Shown here in pieces: positions 8,832 through 18,280 of a stretch of 43,876 bases of DNA. Each line of letters begins with the position of its first letter. Within the stretch, counting starts at the first letter, position 1. The position numbers and the translations under genes were made by a program. This DNA comes from an uncultured Oscillospiraceae bacterium (GTDB lineage: Bacteria > Bacillota > Clostridia > Oscillospirales > Acutalibacteraceae), in contig UQDP01000017.1 in NCBI GenBank assembly GCA_900539845.1, positions 1 through 43,876 on the forward strand, given 5' to 3'. Below the pieces are notes generated by a model. The model did not search any database and was not told where the DNA came from. It saw nothing but the letters and a program-made list of their open reading frames with translations.

Positions 8832-10148
8832 TCACTTAAAAAGAACGGAATTTATTACTGCCTGCAGATATTCCTGCCTGCCGGATGACGGTGCGTCCGG
8901 CTTTTTCTTTGCGCAGGCATAATCGCTGAGCTGTGCGAGCGTTGTTTTGCCGTTTACGATATCAGCGCCTATACCGCTGTTGAAACTTGCGTATCTGTTT
9001 TTCACAAATTCATCGATCCTGCCGTCCTCGATCAGCTCGGCAGCCTTGATAAGACCGAGCGCAAATGTATCCATACCGAGTATGTAGCTCTGCACAAGGT
9101 CTTCCATCGTGTTGCTGGGACGTCTTGATTTTGCGTCAAAATTAAGACCGCCGTGCGCAAGCCCGCCTGCTTTGAGGACTTCATACATACACATGGCTGC
9201 GTCATACACATTGCATGGGAACTCATCGGTATCCCAGCCGAGCAAAGTATCGCCCTGATTGGCGTCTATACTGCCGAGCATATTATTCACGGCGGCAATG
9301 CGCAGCTCATGCTGGAACGTATGCCCTGCCAAAGTGGCGTGATTCGCCTCGATATTCAGCTTGAAATCCTTGTCAAGACCATACTGCCGCAGGAAGCCGA
9401 TAGCCGTTGCGGCATCAAAATCGTACTGATGCTTCATGGGCTCTTTCGGTTTCGGCTCAATATAAAAATCGCCGGTAAAACCGATACTGCGCGCATAATC
9501 CGCAGCCATATGCATAAGACGGGCGATATTTTCCTGCTCGAATTTAACATCTGTATTCAGAAGCGTCTCATAACCTTCACGGCCGCCCCAGAACACATAG
9601 CCTTCGCCGCCGAATTTAACCGTAAGGTCAATGGCTTTTTTAATCTGCGCTGCGGCAAAAGCATATACTTCGGCGGAATTCGTGCTTCCCGCACCGTTCA
9701 TATAACGAGGATTTGAAAACATATTCGCTGTGCCCCACAGGCATCTGATTCCGGTCTTCTGCATCTTTTCAAGGATATAATCCGAGATCTCATCAAGCCG
9801 TGCATTTGTTTCATTTATGTCGTCCGCTTCCGGCACCAGATCAACATCGTGAAAGCAGAAGTACGGAATAGAGAGCTTTTCCATAAACTCAAATCCAACA
9901 TCTACTTTTGCCCTTGCATGCTCCATTGTTGCCGGAGCCGCTCCGAAAGATTTGTCAAAGGTCTCCCTTCCGAACATATCCGTGCCGCCGGCGCACAAAG
10001 TATGCCACCATGACATTGCGAATTTCAGGTGGTCTTTCATGGGTTTGCCCATAATAACACGGTCCGCATCATAGTAACGGAACGATAATGTGTCTTTGCT
10101 TTCGGGTCCTTTAAAATCAACTTTCGGAATCGTGATTTGATTATTCAT
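8832..10148 (-). CDS. xylA: Xylose isomerase
   Basis: This enzyme isomerises D-xylose to D-xylulose in the cytoplasm, using two divalent metal ions. It is a class II (long) xylose isomerase of 438 residues. The catalytic His100-Asp103 sits in [13 protein letters not shown], the Trp/Glu region in FWGGREGYE, the lysine motif in IEPKPKEP, and metal ligands in [24 protein letters not shown] and WDTDEFP. The start has a GGAGA site. It is coupled to xylB: its TGA stop overlaps a possible GTG. The pair at the end of a cluster of glycosidases implies that xylose is one of the released sugars. Confidence 0.96.
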   Translation of the reverse strand: MNNQITIPKVDFKGPESKDTLSFRYYDADRVIMGKPMKDHLKFAMSWWHTLCAGGTDMFGRETFDKSFGAAPATMEHARAKVDVGFEFMEKLSIPYFCFHDVDLVPEADDINETNARLDEISDYILEKMQKTGIRCLWGTANMFSNPRYMNGAGSTNSAEVYAFAAAQIKKAIDLTVKFGGEGYVFWGGREGYETLLNTDVKFEQENIARLMHMAADYARSIGFTGDFYIEPKPKEPMKHQYDFDAATAIGFLRQYGLDKDFKLNIEANHATLAGHTFQHELRIAAVNNMLGSIDANQGDTLLGWDTDEFPCNVYDAAMCMYEVLKAGGLAHGGLNFDAKSRRPSNTMEDLVQSYILGMDTFALGLIKAAELIEDGRIDEFVKNRYASFNSGIGADIVNGKTTLAQLSDYACAKKKPDAPSSGRQEYLQAVINSVLFK

Positions 10149-10223
10149 ATTATATTTGTCTCCTAATTATCAGCTGTAAAATCGTAACCAAATATTTAAT
10201 GTAATGCCGTATTGTTTCTGAAG

Positions 10224-12362
10224 CTAACCGCAGACATAGGTTCTGCCCATTTGTGAAAACGGCAGCTGTTCAAATCCCTCCGGAAGCTGTGTAAGCGAAT
10301 AGTCGCCTTCCGCCGCAAACGGGGAATCACCCAATTTATATAGTGTGTTTTCAGAAATATCGCTGTATTTTTCCGCGCCCTCAGAGATCTCCCCGATATC
10401 CTTTCCGGCGTTGACAACAACATTGTGTTTTACACTGCTGTTGGCAGGATTGGCGGCGAACATAGGATCATCCGTGTTTTCAAAATCGTCTGAAAGCTGT
10501 GACAATTCCGGGAATTCAGATTTCCAAATCTGCGAATGGACATCCACTTCATTAAGCGTCGCCCAAAGTCCCTCTCCCGGAGTCTGGCTGTGACGGAACC
10601 AGCTGCCCGAAGCACTGCCGATCACCGCACGGTCATCATAATAAATCGGTACAGCGGCATTCACAATCAGATTATTCTCTATTTTCAGATCTCTTCCGCC
10701 TCCGAGCAGGAACGCACTGCCCGGAATATTGACGAGCAGATTCCCGTAAGCTTCCTGACCCGAAAGCGCATCATCAAAATAAATCCCGCTCGGCGTAAAG
10801 TCACCTGAGCCAATATTGTAAATGCAGTTATAACGTATGACATTGCCGTAATAGCTCCAGCTTCTGCCCGAATAAACAGCGCCGGCATCGGAAGATTCCT
10901 GAACAACATCGTGGATGATATTATATTCAATAACATGATCGTTGCCTGAGTAGGTTACAGCCTCATGCGGCGAGTTATATATCTCATTATGGCTGCATAC
11001 AGCGCCCACGCCGTTTAGGCTCACGGCAGCCTGATACGTTCGGTAAACCTGTGACCAATCGTGAATAAGATTATTTGTGACGACATTCTCACTTGACGTA
11101 AGGGTATCGCGGTCTCCGCCGGTGAGGATAACGCCTGCCTTGCCCGTGGCCGTGATCTCATTATTTTCAATAAGAATATGCTCTCCTTCAAGCTCCACGG
11201 CGTTCTCGCCCACATTTTTTACGGTACAGTTTTTAACCGTGATGTTGCTGCCCTTGCCCTTTATCGCCCCGGCACGCGTGCCGGTGAAAGTGATACCGTC
11301 AAATGTGATATTCTGAGCATCCTGCAAAGTGACAAGATCGTCTGCGGAAAGAGATATCTCAAGAGACTGATTTTGAAAATCAGCGGGAGCAATGAAATAA
11401 AGCTTCAGATCATTTTTATCGATATACCATTCGTTTTCGGCATCAAGTTCTTCAAACACATTGAAAAAGTAATAAGGCATACCCTCTTTAAAGCCGTAAA
11501 CACTGGCGTATTCGGTCGTTATCGTGCCGTCACCTGCTTCTTTCAGCGGCGTGGTTGAATCCGCCCAGTCATATTGAAAATAGCCGAACATCCAAATATC
11601 GTCGCTGTTCGTCCAGGACTTCACTCGGTCTGTAACCGCTTTATCCGCCTCAAAAGTGCCGCCGCGCGGATTTTTCATCGTTTCCCAGTCCGGGTTGGTC
11701 TCGGTGCCTTTATCTGTATAGACCTCTTTTGAATCGCCGTTATCAATGATTTTTCCCGTATAGAGATATTCCCCGGTGTTCGGATAACGTGCCAAGGTCA
11801 TTCTCTCATTATCGCAAAAGAGTTCACAGTAAAGGCTGCCGGCAGCGTCGTATTTTTCCGCCTGATTATACTGACCGAAAGCACGCAACTGTCCGATACG
11901 CTCAGCTGTTACGCCGTATTTTGACAGATCAAGCACTTTTATATTCCCCCGATAATCCTCAAAATCAGCAGGGTCGAGCGTCAGTCCGCCATTGAGCACC
12001 GCGCTGTTTTCGGCAAAAAATGTGATGCCGCTGTCCTCTTGTGTGAGAACAAGGGACGTGATTTGATATTCCCCGTCCTCAAGATAAATGACCTTTTCCT
12101 GTTTATCCAGTGTTCGCGCCGTTTCCAGCGCCTTCTGAAGTGTTTTGAGAGGCTCTTCTTTTGTGCCCGGGTTTTGGTCGCTGCCGGACGGCGAAACATA
12201 AATATCACCATCGATCTGCTCTCTCGCCCGCTGTTCCGGCACGGATAGATTTACAGGCTCCGCCTGTTTTTCCGACATCTTTTTTTGTGATGAACAGGAC
12301 GCAAATGCCGTTACCATCAACACAGACAGCAGCAGGCAAATGATTTTTTTTATTCTTTTCAT
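10224..12362 (-). CDS. Right-handed beta-helix lipoprotein, GH141-like
   Basis: This is probably a cell-surface glycan-active enzyme. Residues 1-23 form a lipoprotein signal ending in AFASC (Cys23). The mature part opens with DIYVSPSGSDQNPGTKEEP, typical of DUF1565/GH141-type parallel beta-helix proteins. It continues with a beta-domain containing a VFEELDAENEWYID motif and then many helix rungs (NITVKNCTVKN, HILIENNEIT, HVIEYNIIHD and similar) to about residue 620. From what is known, GH141 includes an alpha-L-fucosidase from rhamnogalacturonan-II degradation and a clostridial xylanase; both would suit this locus. GH120 beta-xylosidase is a related alternative. It is one of only two exported proteins in the cluster and stops with TAG. 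The start has a perfect AGGAGG site. Family is likely, specificity unknown. Confidence 0.72.
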   Translation of the reverse strand: MKRIKKIICLLLSVLMVTAFASCSSQKKMSEKQAEPVNLSVPEQRAREQIDGDIYVSPSGSDQNPGTKEEPLKTLQKALETARTLDKQEKVIYLEDGEYQITSLVLTQEDSGITFFAENSAVLNGGLTLDPADFEDYRGNIKVLDLSKYGVTAERIGQLRAFGQYNQAEKYDAAGSLYCELFCDNERMTLARYPNTGEYLYTGKIIDNGDSKEVYTDKGTETNPDWETMKNPRGGTFEADKAVTDRVKSWTNSDDIWMFGYFQYDWADSTTPLKEAGDGTITTEYASVYGFKEGMPYYFFNVFEELDAENEWYIDKNDLKLYFIAPADFQNQSLEISLSADDLVTLQDAQNITFDGITFTGTRAGAIKGKGSNITVKNCTVKNVGENAVELEGEHILIENNEITATGKAGVILTGGDRDTLTSSENVVTNNLIHDWSQVYRTYQAAVSLNGVGAVCSHNEIYNSPHEAVTYSGNDHVIEYNIIHDVVQESSDAGAVYSGRSWSYYGNVIRYNCIYNIGSGDFTPSGIYFDDALSGQEAYGNLLVNIPGSAFLLGGGRDLKIENNLIVNAAVPIYYDDRAVIGSASGSWFRHSQTPGEGLWATLNEVDVHSQIWKSEFPELSQLSDDFENTDDPMFAANPANSSVKHNVVVNAGKDIGEISEGAEKYSDISENTLYKLGDSPFAAEGDYSLTQLPEGFEQLPFSQMGRTYVCG

Positions 12363-12401
12363 AGCACAGACCTCCTGATCTGCTGGATTAAAAGTGAAAG
12401 G

Positions 12402-14786
12402 TTACCTGAGCCAAACAGTTAGAATACCGTCTTTGCCCGGTTCGGCAATCAGATCTCCGTACTCGTTATAGCTGTGCGCTTCATCACAAGTCAGCTGACC
12501 CTGCGGACAGCTTAACGCACATGAAGCTCCGCTGTGCGATATGACCTGAGCTTTTTTGAGTCTGCCGTTTTCCCAGAAAATATCAACAGTATAATTGCCT
12601 TTTGCTTTAATCCCACGGACGGATCCGCTGACCCATACGTCGGGCAAAGCGGGCAACAATTCAATAACGTCAAGATTGCTTTGGAGCAGCATTTCATTGA
12701 TGCAGGCAGTGTAGCCGAAATTGCCGTCGATCTGAAACGGCGGATGCGTGTCGAACAAATTAATATAGATGCAATTTGAGAGCAAGTTTTGAATAAGCTT
12801 GTGTGCGCGGTTACCGTTTCCGGCGCGTGCCCACTCGGCTATTCGCATACAGGTGCCCCATCCGGTGCTCTTATCGCCGCGGTCATTGAGTGAAACCACG
12901 GCGGCATCCAGATATTCGGGATTTTTCCGCTTATTGATGATATCGCACGGATAAAGTCCGAGAAGATGGGATAGATGCCTGTGACCCTTTTCCCCGATCT
13001 CACCGAGTTTCTTCTCGTGGTACCACTCTTTAATCTGACCGCTTTCCCCTATCTCGATCGGATGCAGACGGGAAAGGATATCATTCCACTTGGCTACTAA
13101 ATCAGGATCGGCATTCAAGGCATTTGCCGCCTTGACGGCGTCGATATATAACTGAGCGATCAATGTCTGCTCGTATGTATTTCCCATTGTTCGAGGACCA
13201 TGCTCGGGTGAAAAACAGGGAGCTGTCACCAGACGTCCGTTATGCTCTATAAGCATGCGTGAAAAATATTCCGCCGTTTCTCGGAGCATAGGATAAATTG
13301 TTTTTTTCAAAAGCACGGTATCCTTTGAATATTCATAAGCGCCGAATACATCATGCAGTACCCAAGACACCGCAGCAGGAGACCAGCCCCAGCTGAATCC
13401 CCAACCGGGACAGGTCCAGCCGAAAGGCGTGTTCTGCGTGTGAAAGAGGAACCCCTCTTTGCCGTTTTTTGAGCATTCCTTTCCCGTATATATGCGCGCA
13501 GTCAAGCGTCCCGGCTCCCGCAGTTTATCTATATATCTGATAAGGGGAACGGCACATTCCGCCAGATTTGAGCTATATACGGGCCAGTAGTTCATTTGCA
13601 GATTTATATTCAAATGAAAGTCACTGTTCCATGGCGGTCTGTTTGAAACATTCCATATACCCTGAAGATTGGACGGCAACATATCGCTTTCACGTGATGA
13701 CGCAATAGTCAGATACCGTCCGAAATGATAGAGGAGCATTTCATAGCCGCGTTTATCGCTTTCCGGCGTATCCGCGTTATGATAAGCTCGAACCATGCGG
13801 TCTGTCGGCGGCAGTTTTTCACTGCATCCGAGCTCCAGCTCAACACGACCGTACAGATTTCGGTAATCTTCAAGGTGGCGCTCATAAAGCTTATCCCTGC
13901 CGAGCCGCATAGCATTTTCCGCACAGCGGATAACACGCTCCCGCAGCTTTTTGAGACTCTCACCCGTACGGTAAGTAGGATAATGATCGCAGTAATCCGT
14001 ATCCATACTGAGACAGACCGTGCAGTATGTTGCGCCGCTGACAGAAAGCACGGAACCGAACGAGCGAGTTCTGCCGTCTGTTTTTACGGTCAGATAAGCA
14101 CAGTATTTCAAACCGTTTTCAAGAAGGCTGCCGCTGTGAATCAAGCCTTTTTGCGTTGCGCGGACAAAACCGAAATGGCTTGGTTTAAGACGAATATTAC
14201 AGCGAAGCTCGCCCTTTTCCGCGCGTTCCGTATGCAAAACAGCTGCGGAGTCGGGATAGGATACAAAATACTGCCGTGTGTCATGATATATTTTCTTATC
14301 TCTGCCTTTAGCGGCGTATGAGACCGTGCAGACCGCCGTATTCAAATCAAGCTCACGCAGATAGCTGTCAGGATCTTTATCAACGCCCGGATAATCGATT
14401 ATCAATTCGCCCCAGCACTGATATGCCCCGTAACCTGCCTTTTTGCCAACAAGTTTGTTGCACAGGGTCTCTGCTTTCTGCATTTCTCCCTGCTGAAAAA
14501 GCTTCTGCACTTCTTTCAGGTAATCGCTTGGCATTTTTCCGTTTCTGTCCGGCTTCGTGATATTGCCGCCCTGGTAATTGGGGCGCAGCTTTGAAGGACC
14601 GCCCGTCCACAGGGTCTTATGATTGAGAATGATCTTCTCGCAGTTCACTTCCCCATATACACTCAGCCCGATACTGCCGTTACCCAAAGGGAGCGCCGAC
14701 TGCTCCCAGACGACCTCTTTGTTTATATAGTTTTCAGGTCTGGACATTTCAATACGGCTGACAGGCGTATCATAATATAATTTCAT
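12402..14786 (-). CDS. GH95 alpha-L-fucosidase/alpha-L-galactosidase
   Basis: This is an inverting glycosidase of family GH95, predicted to remove terminal alpha-L-fucose or alpha-L-galactose. It has an N-terminal beta-sandwich ([24 protein letters not shown]) and an (alpha/alpha)6 barrel. The family's catalytic set is in place: Asn393 and Asn395 in [12 protein letters not shown], the acid Glu528 in FSPEHG, and Asp687 in QIDGNFG. Length (794) is usual. There is no signal peptide, so it acts in the cytoplasm on imported oligosaccharides, unlike the secreted bifidobacterial enzyme. The binding site is GAGGT before ATG. It lies between the GH109-like gene and the GH141-like lipoprotein. GH95 cannot be split into fucosidase and L-galactosidase by eye. 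Confidence 0.92.
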   Translation of the reverse strand: MKLYYDTPVSRIEMSRPENYINKEVVWEQSALPLGNGSIGLSVYGEVNCEKIILNHKTLWTGGPSKLRPNYQGGNITKPDRNGKMPSDYLKEVQKLFQQGEMQKAETLCNKLVGKKAGYGAYQCWGELIIDYPGVDKDPDSYLRELDLNTAVCTVSYAAKGRDKKIYHDTRQYFVSYPDSAAVLHTERAEKGELRCNIRLKPSHFGFVRATQKGLIHSGSLLENGLKYCAYLTVKTDGRTRSFGSVLSVSGATYCTVCLSMDTDYCDHYPTYRTGESLKKLRERVIRCAENAMRLGRDKLYERHLEDYRNLYGRVELELGCSEKLPPTDRMVRAYHNADTPESDKRGYEMLLYHFGRYLTIASSRESDMLPSNLQGIWNVSNRPPWNSDFHLNINLQMNYWPVYSSNLAECAVPLIRYIDKLREPGRLTARIYTGKECSKNGKEGFLFHTQNTPFGWTCPGWGFSWGWSPAAVSWVLHDVFGAYEYSKDTVLLKKTIYPMLRETAEYFSRMLIEHNGRLVTAPCFSPEHGPRTMGNTYEQTLIAQLYIDAVKAANALNADPDLVAKWNDILSRLHPIEIGESGQIKEWYHEKKLGEIGEKGHRHLSHLLGLYPCDIINKRKNPEYLDAAVVSLNDRGDKSTGWGTCMRIAEWARAGNGNRAHKLIQNLLSNCIYINLFDTHPPFQIDGNFGYTACINEMLLQSNLDVIELLPALPDVWVSGSVRGIKAKGNYTVDIFWENGRLKKAQVISHSGASCALSCPQGQLTCDEAHSYNEYGDLIAEPGKDGILTVWLR

Positions 14787-14882
14787 AGAAGCACCTCTGC
14801 AAATTTCAGATTTGGCAGATCAAGAATACCGTTTCATACTAAAGAATCCGTGATTATGCTTATGTTTCCCGGGAAATGAGAC
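14787..14882 (-). other. Longest gap inside the cluster, with a 12-bp palindrome
   Basis: This 96-bp gap separates the GH109-like and GH95 genes and is the largest in the run. It contains a perfect palindrome TTTCCCGGGAAA at 14865-14876. I see no clear -35/-10 pair and no T-rich terminator. It might be an internal regulatory site or chance. Confidence 0.3.
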
Positions 14883-16124
14883 TTAAACATCCAAAGCATA
14901 TTTTCCGATCGACCTTTCGGTTCTGTTCTTGTACTTTCCGTTTGTAAAATCAGGAATCTCAATCGGTATATTTCCGTTTGCTATAGACTTCTCGGACAGA
15001 GCCGTGATGCACATCCATGCCGCCGCGTCATAAACATCGATTGCAGGATAGCTTTCCCCTCTTGCGGCACTGAGCATAGCACGCAGCACCAGATAATCCA
15101 TACCGCCGTGACCGCTTGCGATCATACCCTCCGATTTATGCTTCCACAGATCATTATCATAAATTTCCGCGTATTTATCGGCATTTTTCCATATTTTCTG
15201 CGGATCGGTATCCAGTTCGGCAATATCTACTTTAAGATCCTTTTCAAGGAAAACATAATCGCCGTCCTCCTGATACATGCCCTTTGTGCCATGAATGGTA
15301 AAGTTCCTGCTGTATATGCGGGGCAAAGTAGTGTCCAGTGTAAGCGTTATGGTCTCTCCGTTCTCGCAGGTGATGACCGTGGTTACGATATCTCCCTGAC
15401 GGAACGCAGTGTTCAGCAGCTCTTGATCATCGGGTTTGTTATCTCTGATATACTGCGCCAGACCTCTCGCTTTACTCGCTACGCTTACAAGGCGCAGCAT
15501 ACGGTTGCCGCGGTTGATGCCAAGGATCTTGGCGATAGGTCCCAGTTCGTGCGTAGGATAGTTTTCGCAGTTGTGATTGATATAATGCGAAAGGCGGTAA
15601 TGCCTGTTTTCCCTGCCGTAAGAAACTTCTTTACGAAGGTCGTGCTTATATGCGCCGTCGCAGTGCACAATCTCTCCGAACGCACCGGCACGAGCCATAT
15701 TGAGACACATAAGCTCACGACGGCCGTAACAGCAGTTTTCAAGAAAGAAAAAGGGTGTTTTTGTTTTCTCATATGCTTTGACCAGATCAAAACACTCCTG
15801 TAAATTGTAAGTTCCGCCAACCTCCATTGCGGCAAACACGCCCCGACGCATTGCCTCGATGGCAATGGCAATGTGATACTGCCACGAGGTGGAGATAACA
15901 GCCGCGTCCACATCTTCACGCAAAAGCACTTCTTTATAATCCTGCGACATAAAAGGCGTGCTGCCGTATTCTTTTTCAACCGCCTGTGCCGCCGCTTTTG
16001 TACGGTCCTCATAAGCGTCACAGACAGCCACGATCTTTACGTCTTTCATTTTCAGCAAAGGTTCCATGAGCTGCTTGCCGCGTTCGCCCATGCCGATCAT
16101 TGCTACTCTGACTGTTTTTTGCAT
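14883..16124 (-). CDS. Gfo/Idh/MocA family protein, GH109-like
   Basis: This NAD(P)-dependent protein has a Rossmann N-terminus (VAMIGMGERG, residues 8-16) and a C-terminal oxidoreductase domain. Several stretches match the GH109 subgroup, which cleaves alpha-N-acetylgalactosamine or other sugars by a redox-assisted mechanism: FLENCCYGRRELMCLNMAR at 128-145, CDGAYKHDLR, and NCENYPTHELGPIA with His192, then INRGNRM. There is no Tat or Sec signal, whereas many characterised GH109 enzymes are exported. Length 413 is close to the family norm of about 440. It begins 3 bp after the stop of the preceding gene, whose last codons supply the GAGGA binding site. It could instead be a plain sugar dehydrogenase; subfamily assignment is moderate. 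Confidence 0.78.
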   Translation of the reverse strand: MQKTVRVAMIGMGERGKQLMEPLLKMKDVKIVAVCDAYEDRTKAAAQAVEKEYGSTPFMSQDYKEVLLREDVDAAVISTSWQYHIAIAIEAMRRGVFAAMEVGGTYNLQECFDLVKAYEKTKTPFFFLENCCYGRRELMCLNMARAGAFGEIVHCDGAYKHDLRKEVSYGRENRHYRLSHYINHNCENYPTHELGPIAKILGINRGNRMLRLVSVASKARGLAQYIRDNKPDDQELLNTAFRQGDIVTTVITCENGETITLTLDTTLPRIYSRNFTIHGTKGMYQEDGDYVFLEKDLKVDIAELDTDPQKIWKNADKYAEIYDNDLWKHKSEGMIASGHGGMDYLVLRAMLSAARGESYPAIDVYDAAAWMCITALSEKSIANGNIPIEIPDFTNGKYKNRTERSIGKYALDV

Positions 16125-16127
16125 GCT

Positions 16128-18272
16128 TTATTTTTCCTCCTCAGGTGCTCTCAGCACAAACCATTTGTAAGACATAGCCGGGAGCGTAAGTTTCATATGA
16201 ACATTTGCGTTTGAATCTATGTTATAAGATACGGGCGCTTGATCGTTTTCGGAAATAATAACTGTTTTTTCGGTGATTTCCGATTCCTTAAGCGGCGGTA
16301 TCGGTCTGTCCGTAACTTTATCGTCCGTGATGTATGTACGCGCCGAGCCGTCACGGGCACGGATAACAAGAGGTGCGATCTCCTCTCCGTAAAGCGGATA
16401 CTGAACATCGCTGTTTTTCGTGTTTTCAAACGGCGCCGGGGGCATATTCAGAACGGAAAGGCCTGTGTAATACACGGGCAGAGTGATCTCCTCGGTCAGC
16501 TCCTGATCCGTTTGGTTGAAGAACATAACAAAGCCGCGGATATCTCCTGTATGCACCTGATTCATGATTGCATCCATGCAGGTGGTTCTGGACGGATTCG
16601 ACGTATCTATACGGGGCGGCATAAAGTGCACGGTAACACCGTTCAGCACCCGGCGGTACTTTTTGTATACGGAAGTCCATTTTGCGAAGATCCTTTTGCC
16701 TTCTTCGGAATCATATGCTTTCCGACCGCGGATCGTGGGCCAGACGCCGCTCGCAACGATCTGAGCCATTGCCCAGTCAAACTCGAATGCGTTCCGTTCC
16801 GTGGGGAAAAACTGAGCGTCCTTTCCGCCGCCGTGATAGACATTGAGCGGCAGGAACCCCCAGCCCTGCGAAGGATTTTTAGAGAAAGTGCCTTTATAAT
16901 AATAAATCCGTGAAGTTACAAGCTGTTCACAGCGGCGCTCGGAGAAAGCAATTTCCTCATATCCCACACCGCTGCGGTTGGTGCCGTTTAAAAAATGCCA
17001 GTCCGGCGCATTGATATAAACACCGCGTTTCTTTATTTCCCGGTACCAGTCCACAACGGATGCTTTCCACTGCTTATACTGCGAATCGGTAAAATCATCA
17101 TGATTGTGCGTTTTGCCTCCTGAGCACATAAGCATACCGTAAGGTCCGTCGATCTCCACGGCGTCCGCTCCTGTTTTATCTATAAAGCGCAGAACATTTT
17201 TCATATACTGCTTTGCCCAGTCCGTGGCAAGGCAGCGGCAGATATGACTGCCGTCATGGTTGAGCGCTTCATCGCCTTTTACAGGGCGGTAATTCTTAAC
17301 ATACGCCAAGGTATACGCTCCCATACGGATACCCTTGCTGTGACCGTAGTCATAAGCTTTTTTGATTCGCTGAAGATAGCGCTCGTTTCCGCTTTCCATA
17401 TTGACGCCCGATCCGAAAGACTGGATGATCATTTCAATACCGATCTCTTTACACTGATCGACAACCTTGCGGATCGTGCCCGGAGAATTGGAGATCAAAT
17501 GGAAGAACGAAACATTATCCGTGCACCATGGCGCGATACGCCGGTACATTTCTTTGACTTCTATCAGACGCTGCTCATAATATTCCGTGCAGAACAGCAG
17601 CTCAAAAGCCGTGATCGAATCAACAGTCTCACCCACGGCGAGCTTTACATTCATGCGCTGGAGAGGTTTCACCTCGAGCATATCATACCTGTAACGCGCG
17701 TAATGCTTTGCGTATTTCTGAAAATCAAGCCCGATAAAATCCGTTGTGGAATCATAATCGCTGTCCACAAACAGGGCGTCACGGTCATCCGTGATTCTCA
17801 TAACATCAACGGCGATATTGTCTATTGTTACGGTTTCTTTTCCTGTGTTCTTCACGGTCAAAAGCTTCATCATAACCGGCATGCCGTCATATATCTCATA
17901 TCTTACAGTAACTTCCGGCAGTCCGTCAGCCGCATAACGCAAAAGCAGGGCTTTGCCAGGCGGCGGATACACTCCGTCTGAAGTCATTGTTTCCGTCCTG
18001 TGAAAAGCAATACGCTCAACGCATGGCGCTTCTTCGGCGCTTATCAATGTGTAAGCGGACGAGCTTTGCGCTTTGCCGTTTACGGAGAGCTCAAAATCAT
18101 CATACGGCGAATCAATGAGCTGTCTGTTATTTTGAAGATTCTCAAAAGACAAGGTCTTACTTTTCGTCTTATCGATCTCCCTGCGCACAAGGCCGTTTGA
18201 AAACACAAAGCTGTTTTCGGTTTCTTTGATCTCTGACAGAAATTCGCTGTCATCCAATACCCAATACTTCAT
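16128..18272 (-). CDS. Unassigned TIM-barrel glycosidase, alpha-galactosidase (clan GH-D)-like
   Basis: I do not recognise a characterised family. The N-terminal 250 residues are a beta-sandwich with the wording of GH36-type proteins (VTVRYEIYDGMPVM, VKNTGKETV). Residues about 255-560 form a TIM barrel that includes IIQSFGSG, HSKGIRMGAYTLA, the candidate nucleophile Asp375 in GADAVEIDGPYG, and YINAPDWHFLNGTNR. The C-terminal 150 residues are beta-rich. There is no export signal. The position of Asp375 at the end of a strand is what clan GH-D enzymes (GH27, GH31, GH36) would predict, but the general acid cannot be named with confidence. It lies between the GH2 and GH109-like genes with gaps of 8 and 3 bp, so it is probably part of the same oligosaccharide pathway. 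Confidence 0.6.
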   Translation of the reverse strand: MKYWVLDDSEFLSEIKETENSFVFSNGLVRREIDKTKSKTLSFENLQNNRQLIDSPYDDFELSVNGKAQSSSAYTLISAEEAPCVERIAFHRTETMTSDGVYPPPGKALLLRYAADGLPEVTVRYEIYDGMPVMMKLLTVKNTGKETVTIDNIAVDVMRITDDRDALFVDSDYDSTTDFIGLDFQKYAKHYARYRYDMLEVKPLQRMNVKLAVGETVDSITAFELLFCTEYYEQRLIEVKEMYRRIAPWCTDNVSFFHLISNSPGTIRKVVDQCKEIGIEMIIQSFGSGVNMESGNERYLQRIKKAYDYGHSKGIRMGAYTLAYVKNYRPVKGDEALNHDGSHICRCLATDWAKQYMKNVLRFIDKTGADAVEIDGPYGMLMCSGGKTHNHDDFTDSQYKQWKASVVDWYREIKKRGVYINAPDWHFLNGTNRSGVGYEEIAFSERRCEQLVTSRIYYYKGTFSKNPSQGWGFLPLNVYHGGGKDAQFFPTERNAFEFDWAMAQIVASGVWPTIRGRKAYDSEEGKRIFAKWTSVYKKYRRVLNGVTVHFMPPRIDTSNPSRTTCMDAIMNQVHTGDIRGFVMFFNQTDQELTEEITLPVYYTGLSVLNMPPAPFENTKNSDVQYPLYGEEIAPLVIRARDGSARTYITDDKVTDRPIPPLKESEITEKTVIISENDQAPVSYNIDSNANVHMKLTLPAMSYKWFVLRAPEEEK

Positions 18273-18280
18273 AGCTTCCC

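Noticed and set aside
14865..14876. Perfect palindrome TTTCCCGGGAAA as a second operator
   Set aside because: It is unlike the palindrome at 34422-34439, occurs once as far as I can see, and has no promoter next to it; kept only as a note on the gap.
17244..17981. Rightward 245-codon frame opposite the TIM-barrel gene
   Set aside because: Antisense shadow without a start signal; the leftward frame has coherent domains and a binding site. The same applies to 19955-20677 and 15108-15803.
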